A stretch of 64,000 nt of DNA from Eutrophocola sp049446715 (GCA_049446715.1 JBMTQX010000001.1:86432-150431); one strand, 5' to 3'. Numbered from the stretch's first letter, positions 34,545-43,655 are shown. Program-made: numbers and translations. Notes: generated by a model not told the origin, from the letters alone.

Positions 34545-35915
34545 ATGCATGACTCCTTGTTTGATGCTGAAGCCATGATTGCCGACTGGCGCCGTTACCT
34601 GGAACAACGCCGGGCACTGGCGGGTGAGGACATTGATGAGCTGGAAGACCACCTGCGTGGCCAGAGTGTCGAGTTGCAGGGAACAGGGCTGAGTGAGGAA
34701 GAGGCGCTCTTCGTGGCGATCAGGCGCCTGGGCAAACTGGATGCCATTTCCCATGAGTATGCCCTGGAACATACGGAACGGCTTTGGAAGCAGCTGGTCA
34801 TGGGCTCTGGCAGTGCGACGCGGGGAACAACCGATCGCGAACTGTTGGTCGTACTGCTGCTTGCGGCAGCAGCGGCCTTTTCCTTCAAGATCTGGGACCT
34901 CAGTGGCTTGTTTGCCCTGCACCCGGACCAGGACCTGCCCCTGTTTTACCTGGTCCACGCGCCGTATTTTGTTGTGCCATGGTTGTGTGGCTATTTTTTT
35001 TGGAAGCGCAGTCTGCAGCGTGCCGACCGGGTGAAAATCGTGCCACCACTGGTGGCGGGGCTGGTGGTGATGAATGTTTATCCTTTCATACCACTGGGCG
35101 ATACCCACCTCCTTGGCATCCTGCACTTGCCCATAGCGCTCTGGCTGGTGGTGGGTTTTGCCCATGCCGGTGACCGCTGGCAGGGTGACAGCGGCAGGAT
35201 GGATTTCGTCCGCTTCACTGGAGAACTGATGATCTATTACAGCCTGATTGCGCTGGGTGGCGGTGTCTTCATGGCGCTTACCGTGATGCTGTTTTCCTCC
35301 ATCGGCCTGAATCCTGCACAACTGGTATTCACCTGGATACTGCCCTGCGGGGCAACCGGCGCCGTACTCGTGGCGGCCTGGCTGGTCGAGTCAAAACAGG
35401 GTGTGATCGAAAACATCGCGCCGGTACTGACCCGGGTCTTCACACCATTGTTCACGCTGCTGCTGGCCGGCTTTCTGGTGACCAAGCTGTTCGCCGGGCA
35501 GGACATGGCCATGGAACGTGATGTGCTGATCATCTACGACATCGTGCTGGCCATGGTGCTGGGCCTGTTGCTGTATGCCTTGTCGGCCAGGGATCTGATG
35601 GCCCCACCGGGGTGGTTTGACCGTCTGCAACTGACCCTGGTGGTGTGTGCCTTGCTCGCCGATCTTATTGCGCTAGCTGCCATTGCCGGGCGCATCACGG
35701 AATTTGGATTTACGCCAAATCGCCTTGCCGTGCTGGGTGAGAACCTGATTCTCCTGGTCAACCTCGGCTGGTCTGCCGTGCTTTACAGACGTTTTATCCA
35801 GGGCCAGCAGCCGTTTGCGGCCTTGGTGCACTGGCAAATGGTCTACCTGCCAGTTTATGCGGTCTGGGCCGCAGCCGTGGTGATCCTGTTCCCGCCGCTG
35901 TTCGGGTTTGTCTGA
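34545..35915 (+). CDS. Membrane protein with N-terminal HAAS-like domain, PadR partner
   Basis: 456 residues from ATG 34545 (MHDSLFDAEAMI). Residues 1-90 form a soluble helical domain (RRYLEQRRALAGEDIDELEDHL, LSEEEALFVAIRRLG) resembling the HAAS or permease-prefix domain commonly found next to PadR regulators. The rest is about ten hydrophobic helices with no transport motif I recognise. The PadR gene lies just upstream, suggesting the pair senses or adjusts a membrane process. The ligand and function are unknown. Confidence 0.75.
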   Translation: MHDSLFDAEAMIADWRRYLEQRRALAGEDIDELEDHLRGQSVELQGTGLSEEEALFVAIRRLGKLDAISHEYALEHTERLWKQLVMGSGSATRGTTDRELLVVLLLAAAAAFSFKIWDLSGLFALHPDQDLPLFYLVHAPYFVVPWLCGYFFWKRSLQRADRVKIVPPLVAGLVVMNVYPFIPLGDTHLLGILHLPIALWLVVGFAHAGDRWQGDSGRMDFVRFTGELMIYYSLIALGGGVFMALTVMLFSSIGLNPAQLVFTWILPCGATGAVLVAAWLVESKQGVIENIAPVLTRVFTPLFTLLLAGFLVTKLFAGQDMAMERDVLIIYDIVLAMVLGLLLYALSARDLMAPPGWFDRLQLTLVVCALLADLIALAAIAGRITEFGFTPNRLAVLGENLILLVNLGWSAVLYRRFIQGQQPFAALVHWQMVYLPVYAVWAAAVVILFPPLFGFV

Positions 35916-35958
35916 AACTCTTTATGGCCGGTTAACAGAATCGTTGTAAGCTGTCTCC

Positions 35959-37032
35959 ATGACAAGCCGCCTCATGACAGATATGCCCCTGCCGTTATCG
36001 CCGATTTTCCTGTTGGCGCTACTGGTGGCCATGGCGATGCCCGGCCAAACGTTTGCCCAGTCACCTGAGAAAGTTGTGGTTGCCCATCGCGGTGCCAGCG
36101 GCTACCTGCCTGAACACACCCTGGCGGCCAAGGTGCTGGCCCATGCCCAGGGTGCAGATTTCATTGAGCAGGATGTGGTGATGAGCCGGGATGACCAGCT
36201 GATCGTCATTCATGACCTTACGCTGGAACGGACAACGGATGTGGCCGACAGATTTCCGGAGCGGGCACGTGCCGATGGCAGCTTTTATGTCATCGATTTC
36301 ACCCTGGCGGAACTGCGCCAGCTTCATGTCAGTGAGATGCCGAATAGCGGCCGGTTTCCCACCGGGCAGTCAGTATTCCGTTTACATACCCTGGCCGAGG
36401 AAATAGAACTTGTCCAGGGACTCAACCAGACTACCGGTCGGGATGCCGGGTTGTACGTGGAAGCCAAGTCGCCCTGGTTTCATCACCAGCACGGGAAGGA
36501 CCTGTCCCGGGCTATCCTGGAAACACTGGCGGATTACGGCTATACCGCTCGTGAGGACAGGGTCTACCTGCAAACATTTGATTATCCGGAGCTGCTCAGG
36601 ATTCATGACGAATTGCTCCCCACGCTGGAAATGGATATACAACTGGTCCAGCTGATTGCCTGGAACGACTGGCTGGAAACATACCAGCGGGATGGTGACA
36701 ACTGGGTTCCCTATGACTACAGGTGGATGTTCGAGCGCGCAGGTATCCAGGAAATTGCGCGCTATGCGGATGGCATAGGTCCTAGCATGGACATGGTGGT
36801 GGAGCCCGGGTCGACGGCAGGGAACCTGCAGTTCACACCGCTGGTGGGTCAGGCCCACGCCGCCGGCCTGGTGGTACATCCGTATACGTTCCGGCGTGAT
36901 CTCGGCCGGCTGCCTGCCTATGCCGAGGATTTTGACCGGCTGCTGGATATCTTTTTTCTGGATGCCGGCGTTGATGGGGTCTTTACCGACTTTCCCGACC
37001 TTGTAGTCGACTACCTGGACAATCTGCCCTGA
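35959..37032 (+). CDS. glpQ: Glycerophosphodiester phosphodiesterase, periplasmic GlpQ type
   Basis: 357 residues. A signal peptide (hydrophobic FLLALLVAMAMPG, cleavage likely after TFA) precedes the mature protein. The catalytic motifs are VVAHRGASGYLPEHT, FIEQDVVMSRDDQLIVIHD and YVEAKSP; the two His and the acidic residues that bind calcium in GlpQ are all present. It hydrolyses deacylated phospholipids to glycerol-3-phosphate and an alcohol. No glpT transporter is adjacent. ATG codons at 35959 and 35974 are both possible starts; no strong ribosome binding site decides. Confidence 0.88.
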   Translation: MTSRLMTDMPLPLSPIFLLALLVAMAMPGQTFAQSPEKVVVAHRGASGYLPEHTLAAKVLAHAQGADFIEQDVVMSRDDQLIVIHDLTLERTTDVADRFPERARADGSFYVIDFTLAELRQLHVSEMPNSGRFPTGQSVFRLHTLAEEIELVQGLNQTTGRDAGLYVEAKSPWFHHQHGKDLSRAILETLADYGYTAREDRVYLQTFDYPELLRIHDELLPTLEMDIQLVQLIAWNDWLETYQRDGDNWVPYDYRWMFERAGIQEIARYADGIGPSMDMVVEPGSTAGNLQFTPLVGQAHAAGLVVHPYTFRRDLGRLPAYAEDFDRLLDIFFLDAGVDGVFTDFPDLVVDYLDNLP

Positions 37033-37041
37033 TCAGGGCGT

Positions 37042-37902
37042 TCAGCGCACCAGCAGCGGTTTGATTTCCCGCACCTTGGCCTGAATCCTGGCTGTGTTTT
37101 CAGGACCCATGCGAATAAACAGCTTTTCCAGGTCGCTACGAGCTTCCAGCCCGGGATCGGCAAAGCGATAGTGCACGGACGGCCGAGTCAGCAGGACTTC
37201 GCCCACGGGCAGTTGCACAGCCAGCACGCTGTCGATGGCCTGGGCCAGGACATTGCTGAACTGCCGGTCACGGTAACCCAGCTCCGCATAGGCGGTGTCA
37301 AACAGGGGCGACATGTCTCGGTACAACGCTGCCAGCTGGCGGGCATCCATGGCGGCAAACGTATTGGCCAGCAGGTTGAAACGCGTATAGGTAGCCGGAT
37401 CCAGGCGATAGAATTCCTCATTAACCTCGTTGACCACAACATTCCCCTGGCCACGAATCACCGGCAGGTCACGATCCGGCACTTCACCGCGACTCATGCC
37501 ATCCACCAGCACCACAAATTTGCGAAGGATCTGCATTGAGGTCAGCTGGCGTTGAACGGCATTACTATTTTGCAGTGTGCCAACCTGCTCCAGTACATAG
37601 GGATCGGATTCGTTCAGACCGGGCAGAGGGTCAGGTTCCGGCAGGGTCGGTGCGGTTTCTGTGACACCAGGCACCTCGGGTTCAGCTGTGACGATTTCGG
37701 GTTCCGGTATTTCAGTGACAGGCATTGTCAGGGTTACAGGCTCAGGCTGGGTGACCGCTACCGGTGGTGGTGGCAGTTCGGTGACAACCAGGGTATCCGG
37801 CGGGGTGACCTGTGCTTCTTCGCCACCCAGGAACAGTATCAGGAGGAAAAATAGGACAAGGCCGCCAAAAGCGCCGCCAATCAGAATGGTTTTGTTGCTC
37901 AT
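37042..37902 (-). CDS. DUF3014-type membrane-anchored protein
   Basis: 286 residues. One N-terminal membrane helix (ILIGGAFGGLVLFFLLILFLGG) is followed by about 65 residues rich in Pro, Glu, Thr and Val, likely a periplasmic linker. A folded domain of about 190 residues follows (LNESDPYVLEQVGTL, FVVLVDGMSRGEVPDRDLPV, LYRDMSPLFDTAYAELGY), resembling DUF3014 proteins. Function unknown. It converges with glpQ, with only nine bases between their ends. Confidence 0.75.
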   Translation of the reverse strand: MSNKTILIGGAFGGLVLFFLLILFLGGEEAQVTPPDTLVVTELPPPPVAVTQPEPVTLTMPVTEIPEPEIVTAEPEVPGVTETAPTLPEPDPLPGLNESDPYVLEQVGTLQNSNAVQRQLTSMQILRKFVVLVDGMSRGEVPDRDLPVIRGQGNVVVNEVNEEFYRLDPATYTRFNLLANTFAAMDARQLAALYRDMSPLFDTAYAELGYRDRQFSNVLAQAIDSVLAVQLPVGEVLLTRPSVHYRFADPGLEARSDLEKLFIRMGPENTARIQAKVREIKPLLVR

Positions 37903-38049
37903 AGATTTATTAACCGCAGGTTGCCAGGTCGTGAATGAAAATGGAATAAAACAGCCGGTTCACTAACCGCTGAATAGCCGGTAAGGCCTGTTACAAGCCT
38001 TCTGGTGCATTAGGCAATAACGCCATCAAATGGTTCCGAAAACCCATGT

Positions 38050-39468
38050 TCAGGCCGGCGTAGGGTTGGCATGTTCATCGGGGGTGGGCTGATCGAACCA
38101 CATCAGTGTTGTGAACGTGGATAGAGCACATACCAACGACATCAGGTAAGCGTAATCGTAGACCACGACATAAGCCAGCACGCCGTAGCTGATTATACCG
38201 GCCAGCATCGAGGCAGTGGCTGTGCGCGGGCCGCCACGATGCTGGCTCAGTCCCATCAGGCAGCAGGTAAATACGCCGGCAGACCCGAACGCCGAGGACT
38301 CCTCCACGAGGCTGTAAACACTTTCGGCGCTGCGAGCCAGCAACCAGGCAATCATGCCGAAAAAGACAACCGCAATACGGGCATAAAGCACTTTTTGTTT
38401 TTCACCGGTCACACCGATCATCGGTAACAGGATGTTGTGAGAGACCTGGGCGCCGGCATTGAGCAGGGCGCTGTCCACCGTGGAAAGGATGGCAGAGAGC
38501 AGTGCGCCGATAAACACCACATACAACGTGGTTGGCAGCAAGGCTTCAGCCAGTTCTGGCAGCAGTTGTTCCCCGTCTTCCAGTCCCGGCACGAGTGCTG
38601 GGCCTATTAGGCCAATCGCTGCCGGCATCAGACCAACAACAATATATATGGAACCACCAACCAGTGCGCCGCGCCGGGCTACCTGCTCGGAGCGTGATGC
38701 CAGCATACGCGTTATCAGTTCCGCGGAAAAAAGTGAGCCAATGAACGGAATCGACCAGCTGTTGATAACGCCAAGCCAGTTTTCACCCGAGGCACGAAAA
38801 CTGAGTCGCTCCGGTGTCAGGACGCTGCCCAGTGTTGCTGCGTCCGGCAGGTTGAGCAGCACTATGACAAAGATCACCATCAGGCCAATCACCAGTACAC
38901 TGCCCTGGATGATGTCAGATACGGCATCGGCCAGCAGGCCACCCAGGGCGGTATAGGTCATGACAATGGTAGCGGCAAAGCCAATGGCAAGTTCCAGTGG
39001 CATGGTTGAAATGGAGGACAGCACATGGCCAAAAGCCAGGATCTGGGCAGCTGCCCAGAATACCGAGGTTGGAACCATGAGCAGCACGCCCAGTTTTTCA
39101 ACCTGGGAACCATAACGCTGGCGATAGAAATCCGCGAGCGTGGTCAGGCCGCGGCACCAGAGTTTGCGCGCAAAGAAATAGCCCAGGATGAAAATACACA
39201 AGGCATAACCGAAGGGGTCGGCCCGGCTGCCCGACAGGCCTTCGTGGTAAATGATGCCGGCAGCGCCGATACAGGCTTCGGCGCCAAACCAGGTGGCAAA
39301 TATGGACATGGCCACCATGGGCAGCCCTAGCCGGCGTCCGGCCAGCAGGTAATCCTGCTCGCTGGTCATGCGGTTCATGACCACCACGCAGACCAGCAGC
39401 TGCAGCAGGATGTAGCCGACTATACAAACGAAGACCCAGTTGATGGCAGGCTCCTCACACGCTCTCAA
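38050..39468 (-). CDS. Sodium:solute symporter family transporter
   Basis: Inner-membrane SSS-family protein with about 13 hydrophobic helices. Markers are EQDYLLAGRRLGLPMVAMSIFATWFGAE and the sodium-site helix with ALLSAILSTVDSALLNAGA. Substrate unknown. The start is uncertain: the outermost start is TTG at 39468 with no ribosome binding site, while TGAGGAG (39457-39451) stands six bases before ATC (39444-39442), where the protein would read MNWVFVCIVGYILL, typical for the family. Either AUC is used or an ATG has been lost. Confidence 0.85.
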   Translation of the reverse strand: MRACEEPAINWVFVCIVGYILLQLLVCVVVMNRMTSEQDYLLAGRRLGLPMVAMSIFATWFGAEACIGAAGIIYHEGLSGSRADPFGYALCIFILGYFFARKLWCRGLTTLADFYRQRYGSQVEKLGVLLMVPTSVFWAAAQILAFGHVLSSISTMPLELAIGFAATIVMTYTALGGLLADAVSDIIQGSVLVIGLMVIFVIVLLNLPDAATLGSVLTPERLSFRASGENWLGVINSWSIPFIGSLFSAELITRMLASRSEQVARRGALVGGSIYIVVGLMPAAIGLIGPALVPGLEDGEQLLPELAEALLPTTLYVVFIGALLSAILSTVDSALLNAGAQVSHNILLPMIGVTGEKQKVLYARIAVVFFGMIAWLLARSAESVYSLVEESSAFGSAGVFTCCLMGLSQHRGGPRTATASMLAGIISYGVLAYVVVYDYAYLMSLVCALSTFTTLMWFDQPTPDEHANPTPA

Positions 39469-39573
39469 AGAGCGGCTAGCATAGCCATACCGGGGGTTGG
39501 AGGTCTATGGGAGAGGCGCGATCATGCGCTGAAAATATTGCCGGTTGTGAAATGGTGACCGCTGCCAGGGTTC

Positions 39574-39620
39574 GATAAAAAGATAAAAGGATAAAAGGAT
39601 AAAAGGATAAAAAGATAAAG
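39574..39620 (+). repeat. Tandem repeat of GATAAAA(G/A), about six copies
   Basis: Five full copies of an 8-base unit (GATAAAAA, three GATAAAAG, GATAAAAA) and one partial copy, in the 353-base gap between a minus-strand symporter and a plus-strand permease. The gap also holds a REP-like unit at 39640. Phase-variable spacing is conceivable but unproven. Confidence 0.9.
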
Positions 39621-39639
39621 CGTTCCTCGGATGAATTTT

Positions 39640-39673
39640 TAGGTCGGCATAGGGCGCAGCCCGTTTGCTGACA
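39640..39673 (+). repeat. REP-like palindrome, single degenerate copy
   Basis: TAGGTCGGCATAGGGCGCAG followed by CCCGTTTGCTGAC matches the family seen at 58582 and 63894: GTCGGCA and TGCCGAC-type arms around a GC-rich inner stem. This copy has one mismatch in the right arm. Confidence 0.75.
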
Positions 39674-39821
39674 ATTAACGTGTTGTCACTATCAGTACTC
39701 GTCCGATCCTATCCCTGTTCCGTGCCTGCCCCTTGAGAATTCAGCCGCCACGGGGTTTAATTCGGGCTTTACTGTCCCTTTTCCGGGGATATAAAAATAA
39801 TAATTTTCTGGGGAATTCTTC

Positions 39822-41432
39822 ATGTGGGAACAAAACTACCTGCCGGTGGCTGACAGCCTGGCCATTTCCGCGCTTCTGGCCGCTGTGCCGATTTTTGTGC
39901 TGCTGGTGCTGATCGGTATTCTGCGCAAACCGGCCTGGGTCGCGGCCGTATCCGGCCTGGCCGCTGCCATCGTGGTCGCCATCGCGGTGTATGGCATGCC
40001 GATCGGACCGATGATCGGATCCATTACCATGGGTGCCGCGTTCGGCCTGTTCCCCATTGGCTGGATCGTATTCTGGGCGGTGGTGCTGTACCGCATCACC
40101 GTGGAAACCGGCAATTTCGAGGTCATCAAGGATTCCATCGGCGGGGTTACCGGTGACCGCCGGTTGCAGGCCATGCTGATAGCTTTCGCCCTGGGCGCCT
40201 TTATTGAAGGCGCTGCCGGCTTCGGTACCCCGGTTGCCGTGGCAGCTGCCATGCTGACCGGTCTGGGTTTCTCTCCCTTCTTTGCTGCCGGCATCTGCCT
40301 GCTGGCCAATACCGCGCCGGTAGCCTTTGGGTCGATCGGTGTCCCCGTGACTACCCTGGCTAGCGTGACCGGGTTGCCGGTGGAAGAGCTCAGCGCCTGG
40401 GTCGGCCGCCTGTGTGCGCCGATTTCCGTGTTCATTCCAGCCTACCTGGTGCTGGTCATGGGCGGCTGGAAGGGCCTGAAAGGGGTGCTGCCTGCGGCGG
40501 TGGTATGTGGCCTGTGCTTCTCCTCCATGCAGTTGCTCATTTCCAACAATGTCGGCCCTGAACTGGTCGACATCGTGGCCGCCATGACTGCCATCATCGG
40601 CATGGTCGTGCTGCTCAAGCTCTGGCATCCCAAGGACAACTTTGTCATGGCCGGAGAAACCGAGGGTGTGATGGAAGTGCAATCACACGGTTTTGGTCGC
40701 ACCATCTATGCCTGGTCGCCCTATATCTTCCTGGTGATTTTCGTCCTGATCTGGGGCAGTGGCATCATCAGCGGGGCGCTGGAAAGCGTCACGGTGGCCA
40801 TTGAATGGCCGGGCCTGCACAACGTCGTCCAGCGCATGGCACCAGTGGTGGAAAATCCCACTCCCTACGGTGCTGTCTATAACCTGAACTGGCTGTCTGC
40901 CGGTGGCTCCGCCTGTGCCCTGGCCACGGTTGCAGCAGCGTTTGTGTTCAGGGTCTCGCCGGTCAGGTATTTCAAACTGCTGTACGCGGTGTTGCAGCAG
41001 CTGGGTTTTTCCCTGTTTACCATTGCGTCAGTGCTGGGCCTGTCCTACCTAATGAACTACAGCGGCATGACCGTGACATTGGGCCTCGCCTTCGCCATTA
41101 CCGGCGGTCTGTTCCCGTTCTTCAGCGCTATGCTGGGCTGGCTGGCCGTGTTTCTGACCGGTTCCGACACGTCGGCCAATGCCCTGTTTGGTAACCTGCA
41201 GGTAGTCACTGCCAACTCCCTTGGTCTGAGCCCGGTGCTGATGGCAGCAGCCAACTCCGCCGGTGGTGTTATGGGCAAGATGATCAGTTTGCAGAGCCTG
41301 GCAGTCGCCGTGGCGGCCACCGGCATGTCACGGGATGAAGAGGGCAGGCTGTTCCGCTTTACCTTCAAGCACAGTGTGTTCCTGGGCTGTGTGCTGGGCG
41401 TGCTGACCATGATCTATGCCTATGCTGGCTGA
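39822..41432 (+). CDS. L-lactate permease family transporter
   Basis: 536-residue inner-membrane protein with about 13-14 helices, of the LctP family that imports lactate or glycolate. Family blocks include FIEGAAGFGTPVAVAAAML, GVPVTTLASVTGLP, FLTGSDTSANALFGNLQ and AAANSAGGVMGKMIS. A weak ribosome binding site (GGGGAA) precedes ATG 39822. It is monocistronic with a terminator at 41445. No lactate dehydrogenase is adjacent, so the substrate remains open among short hydroxy acids. Confidence 0.9.
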   Translation: MWEQNYLPVADSLAISALLAAVPIFVLLVLIGILRKPAWVAAVSGLAAAIVVAIAVYGMPIGPMIGSITMGAAFGLFPIGWIVFWAVVLYRITVETGNFEVIKDSIGGVTGDRRLQAMLIAFALGAFIEGAAGFGTPVAVAAAMLTGLGFSPFFAAGICLLANTAPVAFGSIGVPVTTLASVTGLPVEELSAWVGRLCAPISVFIPAYLVLVMGGWKGLKGVLPAAVVCGLCFSSMQLLISNNVGPELVDIVAAMTAIIGMVVLLKLWHPKDNFVMAGETEGVMEVQSHGFGRTIYAWSPYIFLVIFVLIWGSGIISGALESVTVAIEWPGLHNVVQRMAPVVENPTPYGAVYNLNWLSAGGSACALATVAAAFVFRVSPVRYFKLLYAVLQQLGFSLFTIASVLGLSYLMNYSGMTVTLGLAFAITGGLFPFFSAMLGWLAVFLTGSDTSANALFGNLQVVTANSLGLSPVLMAAANSAGGVMGKMISLQSLAVAVAATGMSRDEEGRLFRFTFKHSVFLGCVLGVLTMIYAYAG

Positions 41433-41444
41433 AAATAAAACGTG

Positions 41445-41474
41445 AAAAAAAACCGGGCCTGGCCCGGTTTTTTT
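41445..41474 (+). terminator. Intrinsic terminator after the permease
   Basis: AAAAAAAACCGGGCCTGG pairs with CCCGGTTTTTTT: a five-pair GC core extended by A-T pairs and a seven-T tail. It separates the permease from the flavocytochrome operon. Confidence 0.92.
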
Positions 41475-41535
41475 ATGGGTAACCCAAACGCAAGATAACC
41501 CCGTGGTGTGCTTGCACAGGCAAAAGTGGTACGCT

Positions 41536-41564
41536 TTGAATGTTTGAAAAAAACACGTTATACA
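41536..41564 (+). promoter_or_regulatory. sigma70-type promoter of the flavocytochrome operon
   Basis: TTGAAT (41536-41541) and TATACA (41559-41564) are separated by 17 bases and lie 29 bases before the first gene. Confidence 0.75.
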
Positions 41565-41574
41565 TGTCTAACGT
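41555..41574 (+). promoter_or_regulatory. Candidate operator over the -10 element
   Basis: ACGTTA-N8-TAACGT forms a perfect 6+6 inverted repeat covering the -10 element and the likely transcription start. The position suits a repressor. No regulator gene is adjacent. Confidence 0.5.
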
Positions 41575-41592
41575 ATTGATAAATATTAATAA

Positions 41593-42042
41593 ATGATCAC
41601 CAAAAGACAGTTTCTGCAAAGTGGTGTCGTGGGCACGCTGGCCGCATCAGTGCCGGCGCTCGCGAATGGATTTGCCAATGGATTGGTAAGCGTACCAGGC
41701 GATGTCACACGCGTTCTCCATGACACGCGCTTCCCGGCCAGCCTGGCGCTGGCCGGCAGCGTGTTTATGGCTCGGAACGTCTCGCCGGTGACAGGCGACC
41801 TCACCAGTCTCTGGCGCGATACCTTGATGGGTAGCTGGCAGCAGCAGGCCATTACCGCCGGCATCACCGGTGACGATGTGCTGTTCTGCCTCACACAGTT
41901 CTCGCGCGATTACCGTCTGCGTGTGCATTGGCAGACCGAGGTCTCGCCGGCTCAGCCGGATCGTAATATCCCGGCGCTCGTAGCCTGGCTGATTGCGCCA
42001 GCTTCACAATCTACAAGTATCATGAATGAGGTGATTTCATGA
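41593..42042 (+). CDS. Small protein with Tat-type signal, flavocytochrome-associated
   Basis: 149 residues. The N-terminus ITKRQFLQSGVVGTLAASVP has a Lys-Arg variant of the twin-arginine motif followed by a hydrophobic stretch and an Ala-rich cleavage region, so export by Tat is likely. The mature part (RVLHDTRFPASLALAGSVF, DLTSLWRDTLMGSWQQQ) matches nothing I recognise. Its stop overlaps the flavoprotein start (ATGA at 42039). p-Cresol methylhydroxylase operons also carry a small extra gene (pchX), so this may be its counterpart; that is inference. Confidence 0.7.
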   Translation: MITKRQFLQSGVVGTLAASVPALANGFANGLVSVPGDVTRVLHDTRFPASLALAGSVFMARNVSPVTGDLTSLWRDTLMGSWQQQAITAGITGDDVLFCLTQFSRDYRLRVHWQTEVSPAQPDRNIPALVAWLIAPASQSTSIMNEVIS

Positions 42043-43655
42043 GATATCCCCCCGGCGTCAGCCAGGCAGATTTTGACAGGGCCGTTGGTGAATTCGAAGC
42101 CGCCATTGGTGCAGACTGGGTCTTCACGGACGAAGCCGATGTTGATCTTTACCGCGATGCCTACTCACCCCTGTGGGGCGAGGAAGAGGAAAAGATTCCG
42201 TCCATCGCCCTGGCGCCGCAATCGGCCGAAGAAGTACAGGCGTTGATGCGCATCTGCAACGCCTACCGCATCCCGGTGTACCCGGTGTCCACCGGCAAGA
42301 ACCTGGGCTATGGCGGGTCAGCGCCGGTCCTGAATGGCTCAGTCGTTCTGGACCTCAAACGCATGAATCGCATCATCGAGGTCAGTGAAGACAATGCCTT
42401 CGCGCTGGTGGAACCGGGCGTTTCCTATTTTGATCTGTATAACTACATCCAGGAACGCGGCTTGGATCTGTGGATCGACTGTCCTGATCCGGGCTGGGGC
42501 AGCCTGATCGGCAATGCTCTCGACCATGGCGTAGGGTATACCGTGAATCCCTACCGCGATCATTTCGAAGCCCACTGCGGCATGGAAGTGGTACTGGCCG
42601 ATGGCGACATCGTGCGCACCGGCATGGGGGCCTTGCCGGGAGCCGAAACCTGGCAACAGTATCGCTGGGGCTATGGTCCCTGGCTGGACGGCCTCTTTGC
42701 CCAGTCAAATTTCGGCGTGGTGACCAAGATGGGCTTCTGGCTGTACCCGGCACCGGAGGCGTTTCGTTCCGGTACCGTGCAGGTCATGGGGTATAACGAC
42801 GTGCACGAACTGGTGCGCGTCACCGCCCGCCTGATGTACAGCGGAGTCCTGAATACCAATGCCGGCGTGCAGTCTCCGATCCAGTTCGTTCTGGGACAGA
42901 ACCCGGAAATGGCCGAACGGTATGATCGGGCCGGCGCGGAGGATATTCGGGTACTGGATGAGTTTGCCCGCAGCATCGACACCCCTTTTTGGGCGTCGCA
43001 GTTCAAGTTTTACGGCCCGCGCGAGATCGTCGACCAGAGCTGGGAGTATGTAAAGCGTCAGTTCGCCCATATTGAAGGTGTGCGTTTTCAGGATCAGGAG
43101 TCTTTCAATTTCCCGATGCCCTATGAAGAGCTGATGCAGACCCAGGATGAAAACCATCTCGGGGTGCCGTCCATGTCGGTGTTCCAGCTCGGCAATCGCT
43201 CCAATTTCAACCCGACCGGCAGTAACGGGCATCTCGGCTTTTCTCCCGTCGTGCCCATGACCGGTGAGGCCGTGATCGAATCAAACAAGGTGCTAGGGCG
43301 GGTATTACGCGAGATGGGCGGCAGTACAGTATTCAATGTGCCGCCGTATTCCTACCATCAGCGTACGTTCACCATCCTGGTCGGGTTTACCGTCACGCGC
43401 GATGCCGACACCAACCGCAAGACCCGGGAGATCTTTAGGGAGCTGGTCAAGGTGGCCGCCGAGCATGGCTGGGGTGAGTATCGCACCCACACCGCCTTCA
43501 TGGACGACTGCGCCCAGGCTTACTCATTCAACAACCATGCCCTGCTCAGGTTGCAGCAACGTCTCAAGGATGCCATCGATCCCAACGGCATTATTTCAGC
43601 CGGACGCTACGGCATCTGGCCAAAGCACCTGAGGGAGAATGACGACAATGCGTAA
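42039..43655 (+). CDS. VAO/PCMH-family flavoprotein (4-alkylphenol or benzylic alcohol oxidoreductase)
   Basis: 538 residues. The N-terminal FAD-binding domain has PVYPVSTGKNLGYGGSAPV, VEPGVSYFDLYNYI and LIGNALDHGVGYT; the C-terminal cap ends in DPNGIISAGRYGIWP. By recalled alignment, Asp147 matches the catalytic Asp170 of vanillyl alcohol oxidase, Tyr481-Arg482 match its Tyr503-Arg504, and His398 in NGHLGFSPV matches its FAD-linking His422. The Tyr that carries FAD in p-cresol methylhydroxylase appears replaced by Gly. It likely oxidises a para-alkylphenol or benzylic alcohol and passes electrons to the cytochrome encoded next. The substrate is not determined. Confidence 0.85.
   Translation: MRYPPGVSQADFDRAVGEFEAAIGADWVFTDEADVDLYRDAYSPLWGEEEEKIPSIALAPQSAEEVQALMRICNAYRIPVYPVSTGKNLGYGGSAPVLNGSVVLDLKRMNRIIEVSEDNAFALVEPGVSYFDLYNYIQERGLDLWIDCPDPGWGSLIGNALDHGVGYTVNPYRDHFEAHCGMEVVLADGDIVRTGMGALPGAETWQQYRWGYGPWLDGLFAQSNFGVVTKMGFWLYPAPEAFRSGTVQVMGYNDVHELVRVTARLMYSGVLNTNAGVQSPIQFVLGQNPEMAERYDRAGAEDIRVLDEFARSIDTPFWASQFKFYGPREIVDQSWEYVKRQFAHIEGVRFQDQESFNFPMPYEELMQTQDENHLGVPSMSVFQLGNRSNFNPTGSNGHLGFSPVVPMTGEAVIESNKVLGRVLREMGGSTVFNVPPYSYHQRTFTILVGFTVTRDADTNRKTREIFRELVKVAAEHGWGEYRTHTAFMDDCAQAYSFNNHALLRLQQRLKDAIDPNGIISAGRYGIWPKHLRENDDNA

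Noticed and set aside
39574..39620. CRISPR-like array
   Set aside because: The units are 8 bases long with no spacers; a simple tandem repeat.
39741..40682. Minus-strand 313-codon open frame opposite the lactate permease
   Set aside because: His/Gly/Gln-rich low-complexity translation without any motif; the opposite strand encodes a clear permease.
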